DNA from: JADJWR01 sp964610575
GTDB lineage: Bacteria; Pseudomonadota; Gammaproteobacteria; Burkholderiales; Burkholderiaceae_F
NCBI GenBank assembly: GCA_964610575.1
Contig: CAZSYX010000009.1
Coordinates: 8,504 to 72,503, forward strand
Direction: 5' to 3'
Length of the DNA: 64,000 bases
The position numbers and the translations under genes are program-made. Under the pieces are notes generated by a model. The model was not told the origin of the DNA. It searched no databases and saw only the letters and a program-made list of their open reading frames with translations. Shown one piece after another: positions 44,697-54,454 of this stretch. The stretch's first letter is position 1, and each line of letters starts with the position of its first letter.

Positions 44697-44984
44697 ATGA
44701 AAATTCGTCCGTTGCACGATCGGGTGATCGTCAAGCGTCTGGATCAGGAGCGCAAGACCGCGTCGGGCATCGTGATCCCCGACACCGCCGCTGAAAAGCC
44801 TGACCAAGGCGAAATCGTCGCCGTCGGCCCCGGCAAGCGCGATGAGAACGGCAAGTTGATCGCTCTGGACGTCAAGGTCGGCGACCGGGTGCTGTTCGGC
44901 AAGTACGCCGGGCAGACGGTGAAAGTCGAGGGCGAGGAACTCCTCGTCATGCGCGAAGAAGACCTGATGGGCGTGGTCGCCTAG
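44697..44984 (+). CDS. groES: Co-chaperonin GroES
   Basis: This 95-residue co-chaperonin forms the heptameric lid of the GroEL chamber. The sequence MKIRPLHDRVIVKRLDQE, the mobile loop around KTASGIVIPDTAAEKP, and GDRVLFGKYAG are canonical. A CAGGAG site precedes the ATG. It is the first gene of a CIRCE-controlled operon, 71 bases ahead of groEL. Confidence 0.98.
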   Translation: MKIRPLHDRVIVKRLDQERKTASGIVIPDTAAEKPDQGEIVAVGPGKRDENGKLIALDVKVGDRVLFGKYAGQTVKVEGEELLVMREEDLMGVVA

Positions 44985-45055
44985 CGAGCCCGAATGAGGT
45001 CGGCCGCCACGGGCGCCCGACCACTTCAACAACTTTCTGATCGGAGTTTTCGAAT

Positions 45056-46708
<1,653 letters not shown>

Positions 46709-46768
46709 CGACGATGTCCAAGAGCGGGTCGCGCGCCAGCGCTGCCCGCGACTGGAGACAACGCCGTC

Positions 46769-46788
46769 ATCCCCGCGTAGGCGGGGAT
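46769..46788. repeat. Short palindromic repeat (ATCCCCGC type)
   Basis: ATCCCCGC and GCGGGGAT with a GTAG loop, preceded by GTC. Such GTCATCCCCGCGTAGGCGGG-type elements are dispersed in many copies in beta- and gammaproteobacterial genomes, usually between genes. Only this copy is seen in the window. Confidence 0.7.
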
Positions 46789-46808
46789 CCATGTCGGTCG
46801 TACGAAAC

Positions 46809-46831
46809 AGCCCGCTTCGGCGGGCTTTTTC
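46809..46831 (+). terminator. Rho-independent terminator of groESL
   Basis: Stem AGCCCGC (46809-46815) with GCGGGCT (46820-46826), a TTCG tetraloop, and a run of T after it. It ends the groESL transcript about 100 bases past groEL. Confidence 0.93.
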
Positions 46832-46917
46832 TTTGGTGCGCCCATTCGACGGCAAACAGGCCGCGGTTGCGCGCAGAATCGCCGCTTTGACCGGTGCTGC
46901 CGTGTCAACGGCAAACG

Positions 46918-48144
46918 ATGAACGCGGATACTGCCCCGCACCCAGCAGCCAACAGCCGTGCATGGCAACTGCTGGTCGCCCTCGGCGTCACGCAGATCGT
47001 TTCGTGGGGCTCGATCTACTACGCCTTCGCGCTGCTGCTCGAGCCGCTGCAGCGTGATCTCGGCGCCGGCAAGAGCGAGATCGCCGGCGCGTTTTCGGCG
47101 GCGCTGCTGGTTTCCGGCCTGTGCGCGACCGCCATCGGCAGGACCATCGACCGGCTCGGCGGCCGCTGGGTGATGACGCTCGGCTCGCTGGCCGCCGTCG
47201 CGCTGCTGGCGGCGCTGTCGCAGGTGCAGTCGCTGCCGGTGCTGTACCTGATCTGGATCGGCCTCGGCGTGTCGATGGCGGCGACGCTGTACGAGCCGGC
47301 CTTCGTCGTCGTCGCGCAGGTCTATCGCCTGAACTACCGGCGCGCGCTGACGGTGCTGACGCTGTTCGGCGGCTTTGCCAGCACGGTGTTCTGGCCGATC
47401 ACGACGTGGCTGATCGAGCGCTTCGGCTGGCGCGAGGCGGTGCTGTGGCTGGCGGCGATCAATCTCGTGCTTTGCGTGCCGCTGCATCTGCTACTGCTGC
47501 CGCGCACCAGCGGCGCGGCGGTGCCGACGCCACAGGGGAAAGCCGGCACCTCACGCCTTCGGCTGTGGGCCGACCGCCGCTTCCGCGCGCTGACGATGGC
47601 GTTTCTCGCCCACTATGTCGTCGTCTCCGCCATTGCCGCTCACCTGATCGCCTTGCTGCTGGCGCGCGGCATGTCGCCGGCAGCGGCCGCGGGAATCGGT
47701 GCGCTGATCGGGCCGATGCAGGTCGCCGGCCGCGTCGTCGAGTTCGGCGCCAGCCGCTGGCTGACGGTCGGGCAGGTGGGTCGCATCGCGGCGATCGCGA
47801 TGCCGATGTCGCTGCTTGCCCTGCTGTGGGCCGACACGAGCGTGCTCTGGCTGACGGTGTTCGCGGTGCTGTTCGGCGCCGGCAACGGCGCGATGACCGT
47901 CATCCGCGGCGCGCTGCCGGTGGAGATGTACGGCCGCGACAACTATGGCGCGATCGCCGGCGCGCTGGCCACGCCGGGACTGCTGGCCCGCGCCGTCGGC
48001 CCGATCTTCGCAGCGCTGCTGTGGTCGGCGCTCGGCGGCTACGAGCGAACGACGGTGGTGCTGATCGTGGTGGCCGCCGTCGGCGCGACGGCCTTCGCCT
48101 ATGCAACGCGCGACGCCGGCACAGCGTCGCCGACGGACCGCTGA
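46918..48144 (+). CDS. MFS transporter
   Basis: This 408-residue twelve-helix major facilitator begins with the helix WQLLVALGVTQIVSWGSIYYAFALLLEPLQ and has the loop GRTIDRLGGRWVMTLGS between helices 2 and 3, the classical MFS signature in a modified form. The GVTQIVSWGSIYYAF start and FGGFASTVFWPITTWLIERFGW segment place it near the monocarboxylate-porter-like (OFA/MCT) branch. Substrate cannot be told. The ATG at 46918 gives the best fit; there is no strong ribosome site. It converges with the photolyase gene with an 11-base gap. Confidence 0.87.
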   Translation: MNADTAPHPAANSRAWQLLVALGVTQIVSWGSIYYAFALLLEPLQRDLGAGKSEIAGAFSAALLVSGLCATAIGRTIDRLGGRWVMTLGSLAAVALLAALSQVQSLPVLYLIWIGLGVSMAATLYEPAFVVVAQVYRLNYRRALTVLTLFGGFASTVFWPITTWLIERFGWREAVLWLAAINLVLCVPLHLLLLPRTSGAAVPTPQGKAGTSRLRLWADRRFRALTMAFLAHYVVVSAIAAHLIALLLARGMSPAAAAGIGALIGPMQVAGRVVEFGASRWLTVGQVGRIAAIAMPMSLLALLWADTSVLWLTVFAVLFGAGNGAMTVIRGALPVEMYGRDNYGAIAGALATPGLLARAVGPIFAALLWSALGGYERTTVVLIVVAAVGATAFAYATRDAGTASPTDR

Positions 48145-48154
48145 GGATGCCGTT

Positions 48155-49591
48155 TCAGCGTTGCTTGACCACCGCGTAGCGCGCCAGCGTCCTGGCCCGC
48201 GCCTCGGCGTGCTCGACGATCGGCGGCGGGTAGTCGCTGCCGATCACGCAGCCCGCCTCCTGCTGTCGCTGCAGCGACAGCAGCCACGGCGCGTGGATCT
48301 CCTTCGCCGACAGATTCGCCAGTTGCGGCAGGTAGCGCCTGATGAACCCGCCCTCGGGGTCGAACTTCTCGCTCTGCGCCACCGGGTTGAAGATGCGGAA
48401 ATAGGGCTGTGCGTCGCAGCCGCTGGAGGCCGCCCACTGCCAGCCGCCGTTGTTGGCGGCCAGGTCGAAGTCGATCAGCCGGCGGGCGAAGTACCGCTCG
48501 CCGGCCCGCCAGTCGATGCCGAGGTCCTTGGTCAGGAAGCTTGCCGTCACCATGCGCAGCCGGTTGTGCATGTAGCCGGTCCGGTTGATCTGCGCCATCG
48601 CTGCATCGACCAGCGGATAGCCGGTATGGCCCTCGCACCAGGCGGCGAAGAGCTCCGGCGCGTCGTCCCAGCGGATGCGGTCGTACTCGGGCTTGAAGCT
48701 CGCCGCGGTTACCTGCGGGTGGTGATAGAGGACCTGCTGGTAGAACTCGCGCCAGATCAGTTCCGACAGCCAGGTCGCCGCGCCGGCAGACTGCAGCGAG
48801 CGTTCGCATGCGAAGCGCGCCAGGTCGCGGATCGAAACGGTGCCGAAACGCAGGTGCACCGACAGGTACGACGGCCCGCGCACGGCCGGGTAGTCGCGTG
48901 CCTCGCGGTAGTGGTCGATGCGGGTCTTGAAATCGTCGAAGAGCAGGCCGCCGCCGCGGGTGCCCGCGGCGACCTTCAGTTCGTCGAGATCGCTTTGCTT
49001 GAAGCCGAGCGCCTGCAGCGAAGGGATCGCCGCCGGTGCTGGCGGAGGCGCGAGGGCGGTGAGGTACTTCTGCACTTCGTACGACCGCAGGTGAAACGGC
49101 GTCAGCGTCTTCAGCCACGCGTTCTTGTAGGGCGTGAAGACCGAGAACGGCCGGCCGGCGCCGGTCAGCACCTCGTCGCGCTCGAAGATCACCTGGTCCT
49201 TGAAGGTGTGCAACCGGCGGCCGGCGGCTCGGAGCCCTGCGGCGACCTGCGCGTCGCGCTCGATCGCATAGGGCTCGGAGTCGTGGTTGGCGAACACCGC
49301 GCCGACGCGCAGTTCGTCGGCCAGCCGGACCATCTCGTCGGCAGCCACCCCGTGGCGGACGATCAGCGCGCCGCCGTGCATGCGCAGCTCGGCGGCGAGC
49401 TCGTGCAGGCTGCGGTGGATGAAGTCGACGCGGCGGTCGGTCGCCAGGCCCTCGGCGAGCAGTTCGTCGAGGATCGCGCGGTCGAAGACGAAGGCGGCAT
49501 ACACGCGCCGCGCGCTCTTCAGGCAATGATGGAGGGCCGCGTTGTCGGCAAGCCGCAGATCGCGGCGAAACCACATCAGGGCCGAATCCAT
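48155..49591 (-). CDS. phrB: Class I deoxyribodipyrimidine photolyase
   Basis: This 478-residue flavoprotein repairs UV-induced cyclobutane pyrimidine dimers using light. It begins with the antenna domain (LMWFRRDLRLADNAALHHC). The FAD domain carries ELIWREFYQQVLYHHP and the well conserved NRTGYMHNRLRMVTASFL with DLGIDWRAGERYFARRLID and NNGGWQWAASSGCDAQPYFRIFNP. The length and motifs fit folate-type class I enzymes. It is divergent from yqgE and probably monocistronic. Confidence 0.95.
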   Translation of the reverse strand: MDSALMWFRRDLRLADNAALHHCLKSARRVYAAFVFDRAILDELLAEGLATDRRVDFIHRSLHELAAELRMHGGALIVRHGVAADEMVRLADELRVGAVFANHDSEPYAIERDAQVAAGLRAAGRRLHTFKDQVIFERDEVLTGAGRPFSVFTPYKNAWLKTLTPFHLRSYEVQKYLTALAPPPAPAAIPSLQALGFKQSDLDELKVAAGTRGGGLLFDDFKTRIDHYREARDYPAVRGPSYLSVHLRFGTVSIRDLARFACERSLQSAGAATWLSELIWREFYQQVLYHHPQVTAASFKPEYDRIRWDDAPELFAAWCEGHTGYPLVDAAMAQINRTGYMHNRLRMVTASFLTKDLGIDWRAGERYFARRLIDFDLAANNGGWQWAASSGCDAQPYFRIFNPVAQSEKFDPEGGFIRRYLPQLANLSAKEIHAPWLLSLQRQQEAGCVIGSDYPPPIVEHAEARARTLARYAVVKQR

Positions 49592-49671
49592 CTTCAGTGT
49601 GCAGCAAGCCGCTCGTCGGGCGAGCTTACAATGCCGTCAGAGATGCCGGACCCTCGGATCACCGCGAAACC

Positions 49672-50223
49672 ATGGACCTGACGCACAAGTTCCTGATCGC
49701 GATGCCAGCAATGGCCGATCCGAACTTCGCCGGCTCGGTGGTCTACATCTGCGAGCACACCGACAAGGGCGCGCTCGGCCTGGTCATCAACCGGCCGACC
49801 GAGCTGACGCTGGAAAGTCTCTTTGACAAGGTCGACCTGAAGCTCGAGATCGCGCCGTGGAAGGACGCGCCCGTCTACTTCGGCGGGCCGGTGCAGACCG
49901 AGCGCGGCTTCGTGCTGCATGTGCCGGCGGGCCACTACAGTTCGTCGCTGCCGGTGGCCGATGACATCGCGCTGACCACCTCGAAGGACGTGCTCGAAGC
50001 AGTGGCGGGCGGCACGGGCCCGGCGAAGTTGCTGGTCACGCTCGGCTATTCCGGCTGGGGCGCGGGGCAGCTCGAATCGGAAGTGTCGGCCAACGCCTGG
50101 CTGACCGTCGATGCCCAGCCAACCATCATCTTCGACACGCCGGCGGAAGCGCGGCAGGCGGCGGCGCTGCGCCTGCTCGGGATCGACCCGGCGCAGCTGT
50201 CGGCGCAGGCCGGACATGCATGA
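49672..50223 (+). CDS. YqgE/AlgH family protein
   Basis: This 183-residue protein belongs to the YqgE/AlgH family (DUF179): LTHKFLIAMPAMADPNFAGSVVYICEHTDKGALGLVINRP is the hallmark, followed by FGGPVQTERGFVLH. Its exact biochemical role is unsettled; some relatives affect alginate regulation. The next gene is ruvX, the classical partner. The ATG at 49672 is fixed by homology. Its end overlaps ruvX by 8 bases, and it opens the yqgE-ruvX-pyrR-pyrB-pyrC' operon. Confidence 0.94.
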   Translation: MDLTHKFLIAMPAMADPNFAGSVVYICEHTDKGALGLVINRPTELTLESLFDKVDLKLEIAPWKDAPVYFGGPVQTERGFVLHVPAGHYSSSLPVADDIALTTSKDVLEAVAGGTGPAKLLVTLGYSGWGAGQLESEVSANAWLTVDAQPTIIFDTPAEARQAAALRLLGIDPAQLSAQAGHA

Positions 50224-50731
50224 ACGGGCGCCGCCGGCTTCCCGGACTGCGGCCCATTCTTCCTTTCCGCCTCTGTTGAAAGAAGAAATCGTGCTCGGTT
50301 TCGACTTCGGCACGCGCCGCGTCGGCGTGGCGGTCGGCAACGGCGTCACCCGCCAGGCGCGGCCGCTGGCGCTGATCGCCGATGAGGGTGACGTGCGCTG
50401 GCGGCGGATCGGCGAGTTGATCGCCTCGTGGCAGCCCGCGCAACTGGTGGTCGGCATCGCGCGGCACCCGGACGGCACACCGCACGAACTGACCGCGCGC
50501 TGTGAGCGCTTCGCCCGCCAGCTCGAGGGCCGCTACCGGCTGCCGGTGGCGCGCGTCGACGAGCGCTATTCGTCGGTGGTGGTGAACGAGGGACGCGACG
50601 ACGAGGCGGCGGCGGTGATCCTGCAGCAGTGGCTCGACGAGATCGGCTCCCCCTCTCCCCTTCCCCCTCTCCCGCCCGGGGAGAGGGGAAACCTACGGTC
50701 AACGTCGCCAAACGACGTTGAAGAACAATGA
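50216..50731 (+). CDS. ruvX: Putative Holliday-junction resolvase-like protein RuvX (YqgF)
   Basis: This protein of about 171 residues has an RNase H-like fold that acts on nucleic acid, with a reported role in 16S rRNA 5'-end maturation. GFDFGTRRVGVAVGNG, DERYSSV and DDEAAAVILQQWLD carry the three acidic metal-binding residues. It begins at an ATG overlapping the end of yqgE and has a longer N-terminal tail than usual. The last 25-30 residues (IGSPSPLPPLPPGERG and onward) come from a GC-rich palindromic repeat inserted in the 3' end and replace the normal terminus. It overlaps pyrR by an ATGA. Confidence 0.9.
   Translation: MHERAPPASRTAAHSSFPPLLKEEIVLGFDFGTRRVGVAVGNGVTRQARPLALIADEGDVRWRRIGELIASWQPAQLVVGIARHPDGTPHELTARCERFARQLEGRYRLPVARVDERYSSVVVNEGRDDEAAAVILQQWLDEIGSPSPLPPLPPGERGNLRSTSPNDVEEQ
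50648..50690. repeat. GC-rich palindromic repeat inside the 3' end of ruvX
   Basis: This is another copy of the CCCCCTCTCCCC...GGGGAGAGGGG unit found around the DUF559 gene near 9 kb. It sits within the coding sequence and supplies the C-terminal residues of RuvX. Confidence 0.85.
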
Positions 50732-51234
50732 TCGAACTCGATGCCGAGGCGGTCTACCGCAGCCTGGCGGCAAGATTGCGCGAGGAGGTGATCGGCCGCG
50801 ACATCCGGCTGGTCGGCGTGCACACCGGCGGCGTGTGGCTGGCGCAACGCCTGAAGGCGGACCTCGCCGTGGCGCACGAGGTGGGCATCCTCGACATCTC
50901 GTTCTATCGCGACGACTTCTCGCGCTCGGGGCTGAACCCGAGCGTGAAGCCGTCGTCGATCGCCTTCGACGTCGAGGGGGCCGACATCGTGCTGGTCGAC
51001 GACGTGCTGTACACCGGCCGCACCGTGCGCGCGGCGATGAACGAGCTTTTCGACTACGGCCGGCCGGCGCGCATCGACCTGGCGGTGCTGATCGACCGCG
51101 GCGGCCGAGAGCTGCCGATCGCGCCGACGGCGGTCGGCCGCCGCATCGAAGTGCCGGAGGAGATCAGCGTCGTGCTGTCGCGCGACGACGATGGCCGCCT
51201 GCACCTGACCCTGGAGCAGCGCCGTGACATCTGA
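50728..51234 (+). CDS. pyrR: PyrR: bifunctional pyr regulator/uracil phosphoribosyltransferase-like
   Basis: This 168-residue protein carries the PRPP-binding motif VLVDDVLYTGRTVRAAMNELFDYGRP and the PyrR-type segment HTGGVWLAQRLKADL and SFYRDDFSR. In firmicutes PyrR controls attenuation by binding pyr mRNA; in proteobacteria a regulatory role is less clear and no PyrR attenuator is seen in the leader here. It overlaps ruvX at an ATGA and pyrB by 11 bases, so all are cotranslated. Confidence 0.94.
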   Translation: MIELDAEAVYRSLAARLREEVIGRDIRLVGVHTGGVWLAQRLKADLAVAHEVGILDISFYRDDFSRSGLNPSVKPSSIAFDVEGADIVLVDDVLYTGRTVRAAMNELFDYGRPARIDLAVLIDRGGRELPIAPTAVGRRIEVPEEISVVLSRDDDGRLHLTLEQRRDI

Positions 51235-52198
51235 ATTCGGCCGCAACCCGCAGCTGAACCGCGACGGCGAGCTGCATCACCTGCTGTCGCTCGAAGGACT
51301 GCCGCGCGCGATCATCGAGCGCATCCTCTCTACCGCCGACGGCTTCATCAACATCGCCGAACGCGAAGTCAAGAACGTGCCGCTGCTGCGCGGCCGCTCG
51401 GTGTTCAACCTGTTCTTCGAGCACAGCACGCGCACGCGCACCACCTTTGAGATTGCCGCCCGCCGGCTGTCGGCGGACGTCTTCAACCTGGACATCATGC
51501 GTTCGAGCACCGCCAAGGGCGAATCGCTGCTCGACACGATCAACAACCTGACGGCGATGCAGGCCGACATGTTCGTGGTGCGCCACGCCACCGGCGGCGC
51601 GCCGCACCTGATCGCACGCCACGTGGCGCCGCACGTGCACGTGATCAACGCCGGCGACGGCCGCCATGCGCACCCGACGCAGGGCCTGCTCGACATGTAC
51701 ACGATCCGCCACTACAAGCGCGATTTCACCAACCTGACGGTGGCGATCGTCGGCGACATCCTGCACTCGCGGGTGGCCCGCTCCGACATCCATGCGCTGA
51801 CCACGCTCGGCGTGCCCGAGGTGCGCGCGGTGGGACCTTTGACGCTGCTGCCCGACGGGCTCGAGCAGATGGGCGTGCGCGTGTTCACCAGGCTCGACGA
51901 AGGCCTCCGCGGCGCCGACGTGATCATCATGCTGCGGCTGCAGAACGAGCGCATGCGCGGCGCACTGCTGCCGAGCGCGCAGGAGTACTTCCGCAACTAC
52001 GGGCTGACGCCGGAGCGGCTGCAACTGGCCAAGCCCGATGCGATCGTCATGCACCCCGGGCCGATGAACCGCGGCGTCGAGATCGACTCGCGCGTGGCCG
52101 ACGGCACGCAGAGCGTGATCCTGCCGCAGGTGACCTTCGGCATCGCCGTGCGGATGGCCGTGCTGTCGATCGCCGCGTCTTCGCAGAGGATGCAATGA
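51224..52198 (+). CDS. pyrB: Aspartate carbamoyltransferase catalytic subunit
   Basis: This 324-residue enzyme condenses carbamoyl phosphate with aspartate, the first committed step of pyrimidine synthesis. The carbamoyl-phosphate site is FFEHSTRTRTTFE, with K-G-E-S-L in the 80s loop and HPTQGLLDMYT further on. It starts with GTG inside the pyrR end and ends in an ATGA overlap with the dihydroorotase-like gene. There is no pyrI; like the Pseudomonas type it is expected to form a dodecamer with the inactive dihydroorotase homologue. Confidence 0.96.
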   Translation: MTSEFGRNPQLNRDGELHHLLSLEGLPRAIIERILSTADGFINIAEREVKNVPLLRGRSVFNLFFEHSTRTRTTFEIAARRLSADVFNLDIMRSSTAKGESLLDTINNLTAMQADMFVVRHATGGAPHLIARHVAPHVHVINAGDGRHAHPTQGLLDMYTIRHYKRDFTNLTVAIVGDILHSRVARSDIHALTTLGVPEVRAVGPLTLLPDGLEQMGVRVFTRLDEGLRGADVIIMLRLQNERMRGALLPSAQEYFRNYGLTPERLQLAKPDAIVMHPGPMNRGVEIDSRVADGTQSVILPQVTFGIAVRMAVLSIAASSQRMQ

Positions 52199-53490
52199 AG
52201 CTCGTCATTCGCCAGGGCCGCGTGATCGATCCGGCGTCGAACCACGACGCGGTCGCCGATCTTTGCATCGCCGACGGTCGCATCGCGGCGCTCGGCACCG
52301 CACCGGCCGGTTTTGCCGCCGAGCGCGAGATCGATGCGCGCGGCCTCGTCGTTGCGCCGGGGCTCGTTGACCTGTGCGCGCGCATGCGCGAACCGGGCGC
52401 CGAGGGGGCTCTGAAGCGCGAGATGCGCGCGGCGCTGGCCGGCGGGGTCACCGGCGTGGTGTGCCCGCCCGACACCGACCCGCCGCTCGACGAGCCGGGC
52501 CTGGTGCGCATGCTGCGCCAGCGCTCGCGCGAGTCGGAAGGCAGCCGCCTGTATCCGCTCGGTGCGCTGACGGCGGGGCTGAAGGGCGAGGTGCTGGCCG
52601 AGATCGAAACGCTTGCCGAGGCCGGCTGCGTCGCTTTCATGCAGACCGGAGTGCTGCCGCATGACAACGGCGTGCTGCTGCAGATCCTGCGCTACGCCAA
52701 GACCTTCGACCTGCCGATCTGGCTGCGCCCGGTCGAGGACACGCTCGCCGGTGACGGTGTGGCAGGCGCAGGCGCAGTGGCCGGCCGGCTCGGCTTGCCG
52801 GCCGTGCCGGTGCTGGCCGAGACGGTCGCGCTGCAGACAGTCTTCGAAATGCAGCGCGAAACCCGCGCGCGCGTGCACCTCTGTCGCCTGTCGAGCGCGG
52901 CTGGCATCGAACTCGTGCGCCAGGCGAAGCGCGAGGGCCTGCCGGTGACCGCCGATGTCGGCGTGCACCACGTGCACCTCACTGACGTCGACATCGGCTA
53001 CTTCAACCCCGACTTCCGCCTCGATCCGCCGCTGCGCACGCAGCGCGACCGCGACGCGATCGCCGCCGGGCTCGCCGACGGGACGATCGACGCCATCTGC
53101 TCCGACCACGCGCCGGTGGCCGAGGACGACAAGCTGCTGCCCTTCGGCGAAGCGACGCCCGGCGCCACGGCGCTGGAGACGCTGCTGCCGCTGGTGCTCA
53201 AGTGGGGTGAAGCAGCGAAGCTGCCGCTCGCCGCCACGCTGGCCAGGATCACCAGCACGCCGGCTCAGATCCTGGGCGAACCGACCGGGCGGCTCGCCGT
53301 GGGCGCCAAGGCAGACATCGTCATCTTCGATCCCAAGGCCCACTGGACCGTCACGCGAGCCGAACTCGTCAGCCGCGGCGGCAACACGCCGTTCTCCGGC
53401 TACGAACTGCTCGGCCGCGCCATGCTGACGATGGTCGGCGGCGACGTCCGCTTCGACCGGAAATCGGGGTCAGAGTCGAATTTCGGTTGA
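52195..53490 (+). CDS. Inactive dihydroorotase-like subunit PyrC' (PyrX)
   Basis: This 431-residue protein has the dihydroorotase (class I) fold but lacks the essential metal-binding HxH: where active enzymes have DxHxH, it reads DLCARMREPG (C61, R63). By contrast SDHAPV near residue 302 is kept. In Pseudomonas-type operons such proteins (PyrC'/PyrX) stabilise the PyrB complex rather than catalyse. Its start overlaps the pyrB stop (ATGA). The last about nine residues (KSGSESNFG) are encoded by an intergenic repeat-like sequence, so the original stop codon was displaced. Catalytic dihydroorotase is supplied by pyrC at 23047. Confidence 0.93.
   Translation: MKLVIRQGRVIDPASNHDAVADLCIADGRIAALGTAPAGFAAEREIDARGLVVAPGLVDLCARMREPGAEGALKREMRAALAGGVTGVVCPPDTDPPLDEPGLVRMLRQRSRESEGSRLYPLGALTAGLKGEVLAEIETLAEAGCVAFMQTGVLPHDNGVLLQILRYAKTFDLPIWLRPVEDTLAGDGVAGAGAVAGRLGLPAVPVLAETVALQTVFEMQRETRARVHLCRLSSAAGIELVRQAKREGLPVTADVGVHHVHLTDVDIGYFNPDFRLDPPLRTQRDRDAIAAGLADGTIDAICSDHAPVAEDDKLLPFGEATPGATALETLLPLVLKWGEAAKLPLAATLARITSTPAQILGEPTGRLAVGAKADIVIFDPKAHWTVTRAELVSRGGNTPFSGYELLGRAMLTMVGGDVRFDRKSGSESNFG
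53461..53486. repeat. Repeat-like element at the 3' end of pyrC'
   Basis: The sequence contains TCGGGGTCAGAGTCGAATTT, a short motif I recall from intergenic elements in betaproteobacteria that are often linked to REP-associated transposases. It is present once in the window and forms the end of the coding sequence. The identification is from memory and only moderately sure. Confidence 0.5.
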
Positions 53491-53584
53491 GCGTGAGCGC
53501 GGCGGCCAGCGCAACGTGTGGCCGCGGCCGGGCTGCACTTGCTTCGTTTCGCCGCGGTGCTCAGCGACCGTCAACGCTCGCACG

Positions 53585-54454
53585 ATGAGAAAGCTGCTGG
53601 CACCGCTGCGCATCGTGCTGCTGCTCGTGCACGTGCTGGCCGGCATCGGCATTGCGGCAGCGATCTTCCCGTGGCAGGTGCAATCGGGGCGCAACCGGAT
53701 CATCCGCTTCTGGTCGCGGCTGCTGCTGACGATCTGCGGCGCCCGGCTGCGCGTGACCGGCCTGCCGCTGCCGCCTGCCATTGCACAGACGGGGATCGAG
53801 CCGGGCAGCCGCGGACGGATGCTGCTGGCCAATCACATTTCCTGGATCGACCCGTTCGCGCTGAACGCGTCGGTGCCGAGCCGCTTCGTCGCCAAGGCCG
53901 AGATCCGCGCCTGGCCGCTGCTCGGCACGCTGGTGACGCTGGTGGGTGCGCTGTACATCGAGCGCGGTCGTCGGCACGCGGTGGCCTCGATGAACCACCG
54001 GGTGCGCGACCGGTTGAAGGACGGCGAAACGGTGGCGGTCTTCCCCGAGGGAACGACCACCGATGGCCGCTCGCTGCTGCCGTTCCATTCGAACCTGGTG
54101 GCGCCGGCACTCGGCGTCGGCGCCGAGTGCTGGCCGGTCGCCTTGCGCTTCACGGAGGACGGCGCGCCATCGACGGCCGCCGCGTTCATCGGCGAGATGA
54201 GCATCGTCACCTCGCTGTGGAACATCCTCGTTGCGCGGCGGCTGCAGATCGAGGTGGCGTTCCTCGAGCCGGTGCCGACGCTCGGCGACCGCAACCGGCA
54301 TCACCTCGCCGAGGCGGCGGCCGAGCGCGTTGCCGCCTGGCTGGACTTGCCGGCGCCGTCGGGGCGGCGCTTCAATTCGGAGCCGAACCCGGGCGCCGAT
54401 ACTGCGGACAAGGCACCTGAATCAGGCGGCGAGCGGGCCAGCACAGCGCCGTGA
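53585..54454 (+). CDS. plsC: 1-acyl-sn-glycerol-3-phosphate acyltransferase (PlsC family)
   Basis: This 289-residue inner-membrane enzyme adds the second acyl chain to lysophosphatidic acid. An N-terminal hydrophobic helix (LLLVHVLAGIGIAAAIF) precedes the HX4D motif NHISWID (H84, D89) and FPEGTTTDG. The ATG at 53585 is preceded by no strong Shine-Dalgarno. It may be read from the pyr operon, 94 bases further on. Its last 83 bases overlap the convergent apaH gene tail to tail; the C-terminus beyond the acyltransferase domain is poorly conserved and rich in Ala, Pro and Gly. Confidence 0.93.
   Translation: MRKLLAPLRIVLLLVHVLAGIGIAAAIFPWQVQSGRNRIIRFWSRLLLTICGARLRVTGLPLPPAIAQTGIEPGSRGRMLLANHISWIDPFALNASVPSRFVAKAEIRAWPLLGTLVTLVGALYIERGRRHAVASMNHRVRDRLKDGETVAVFPEGTTTDGRSLLPFHSNLVAPALGVGAECWPVALRFTEDGAPSTAAAFIGEMSIVTSLWNILVARRLQIEVAFLEPVPTLGDRNRHHLAEAAAERVAAWLDLPAPSGRRFNSEPNPGADTADKAPESGGERASTAP

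Noticed and set aside
43600..44700. Possible CRISPR array near the Cas6e-like gene
   Set aside because: No direct repeats of 25-40 bases with regular spacing exist here; the only symmetric element is the CIRCE operator.
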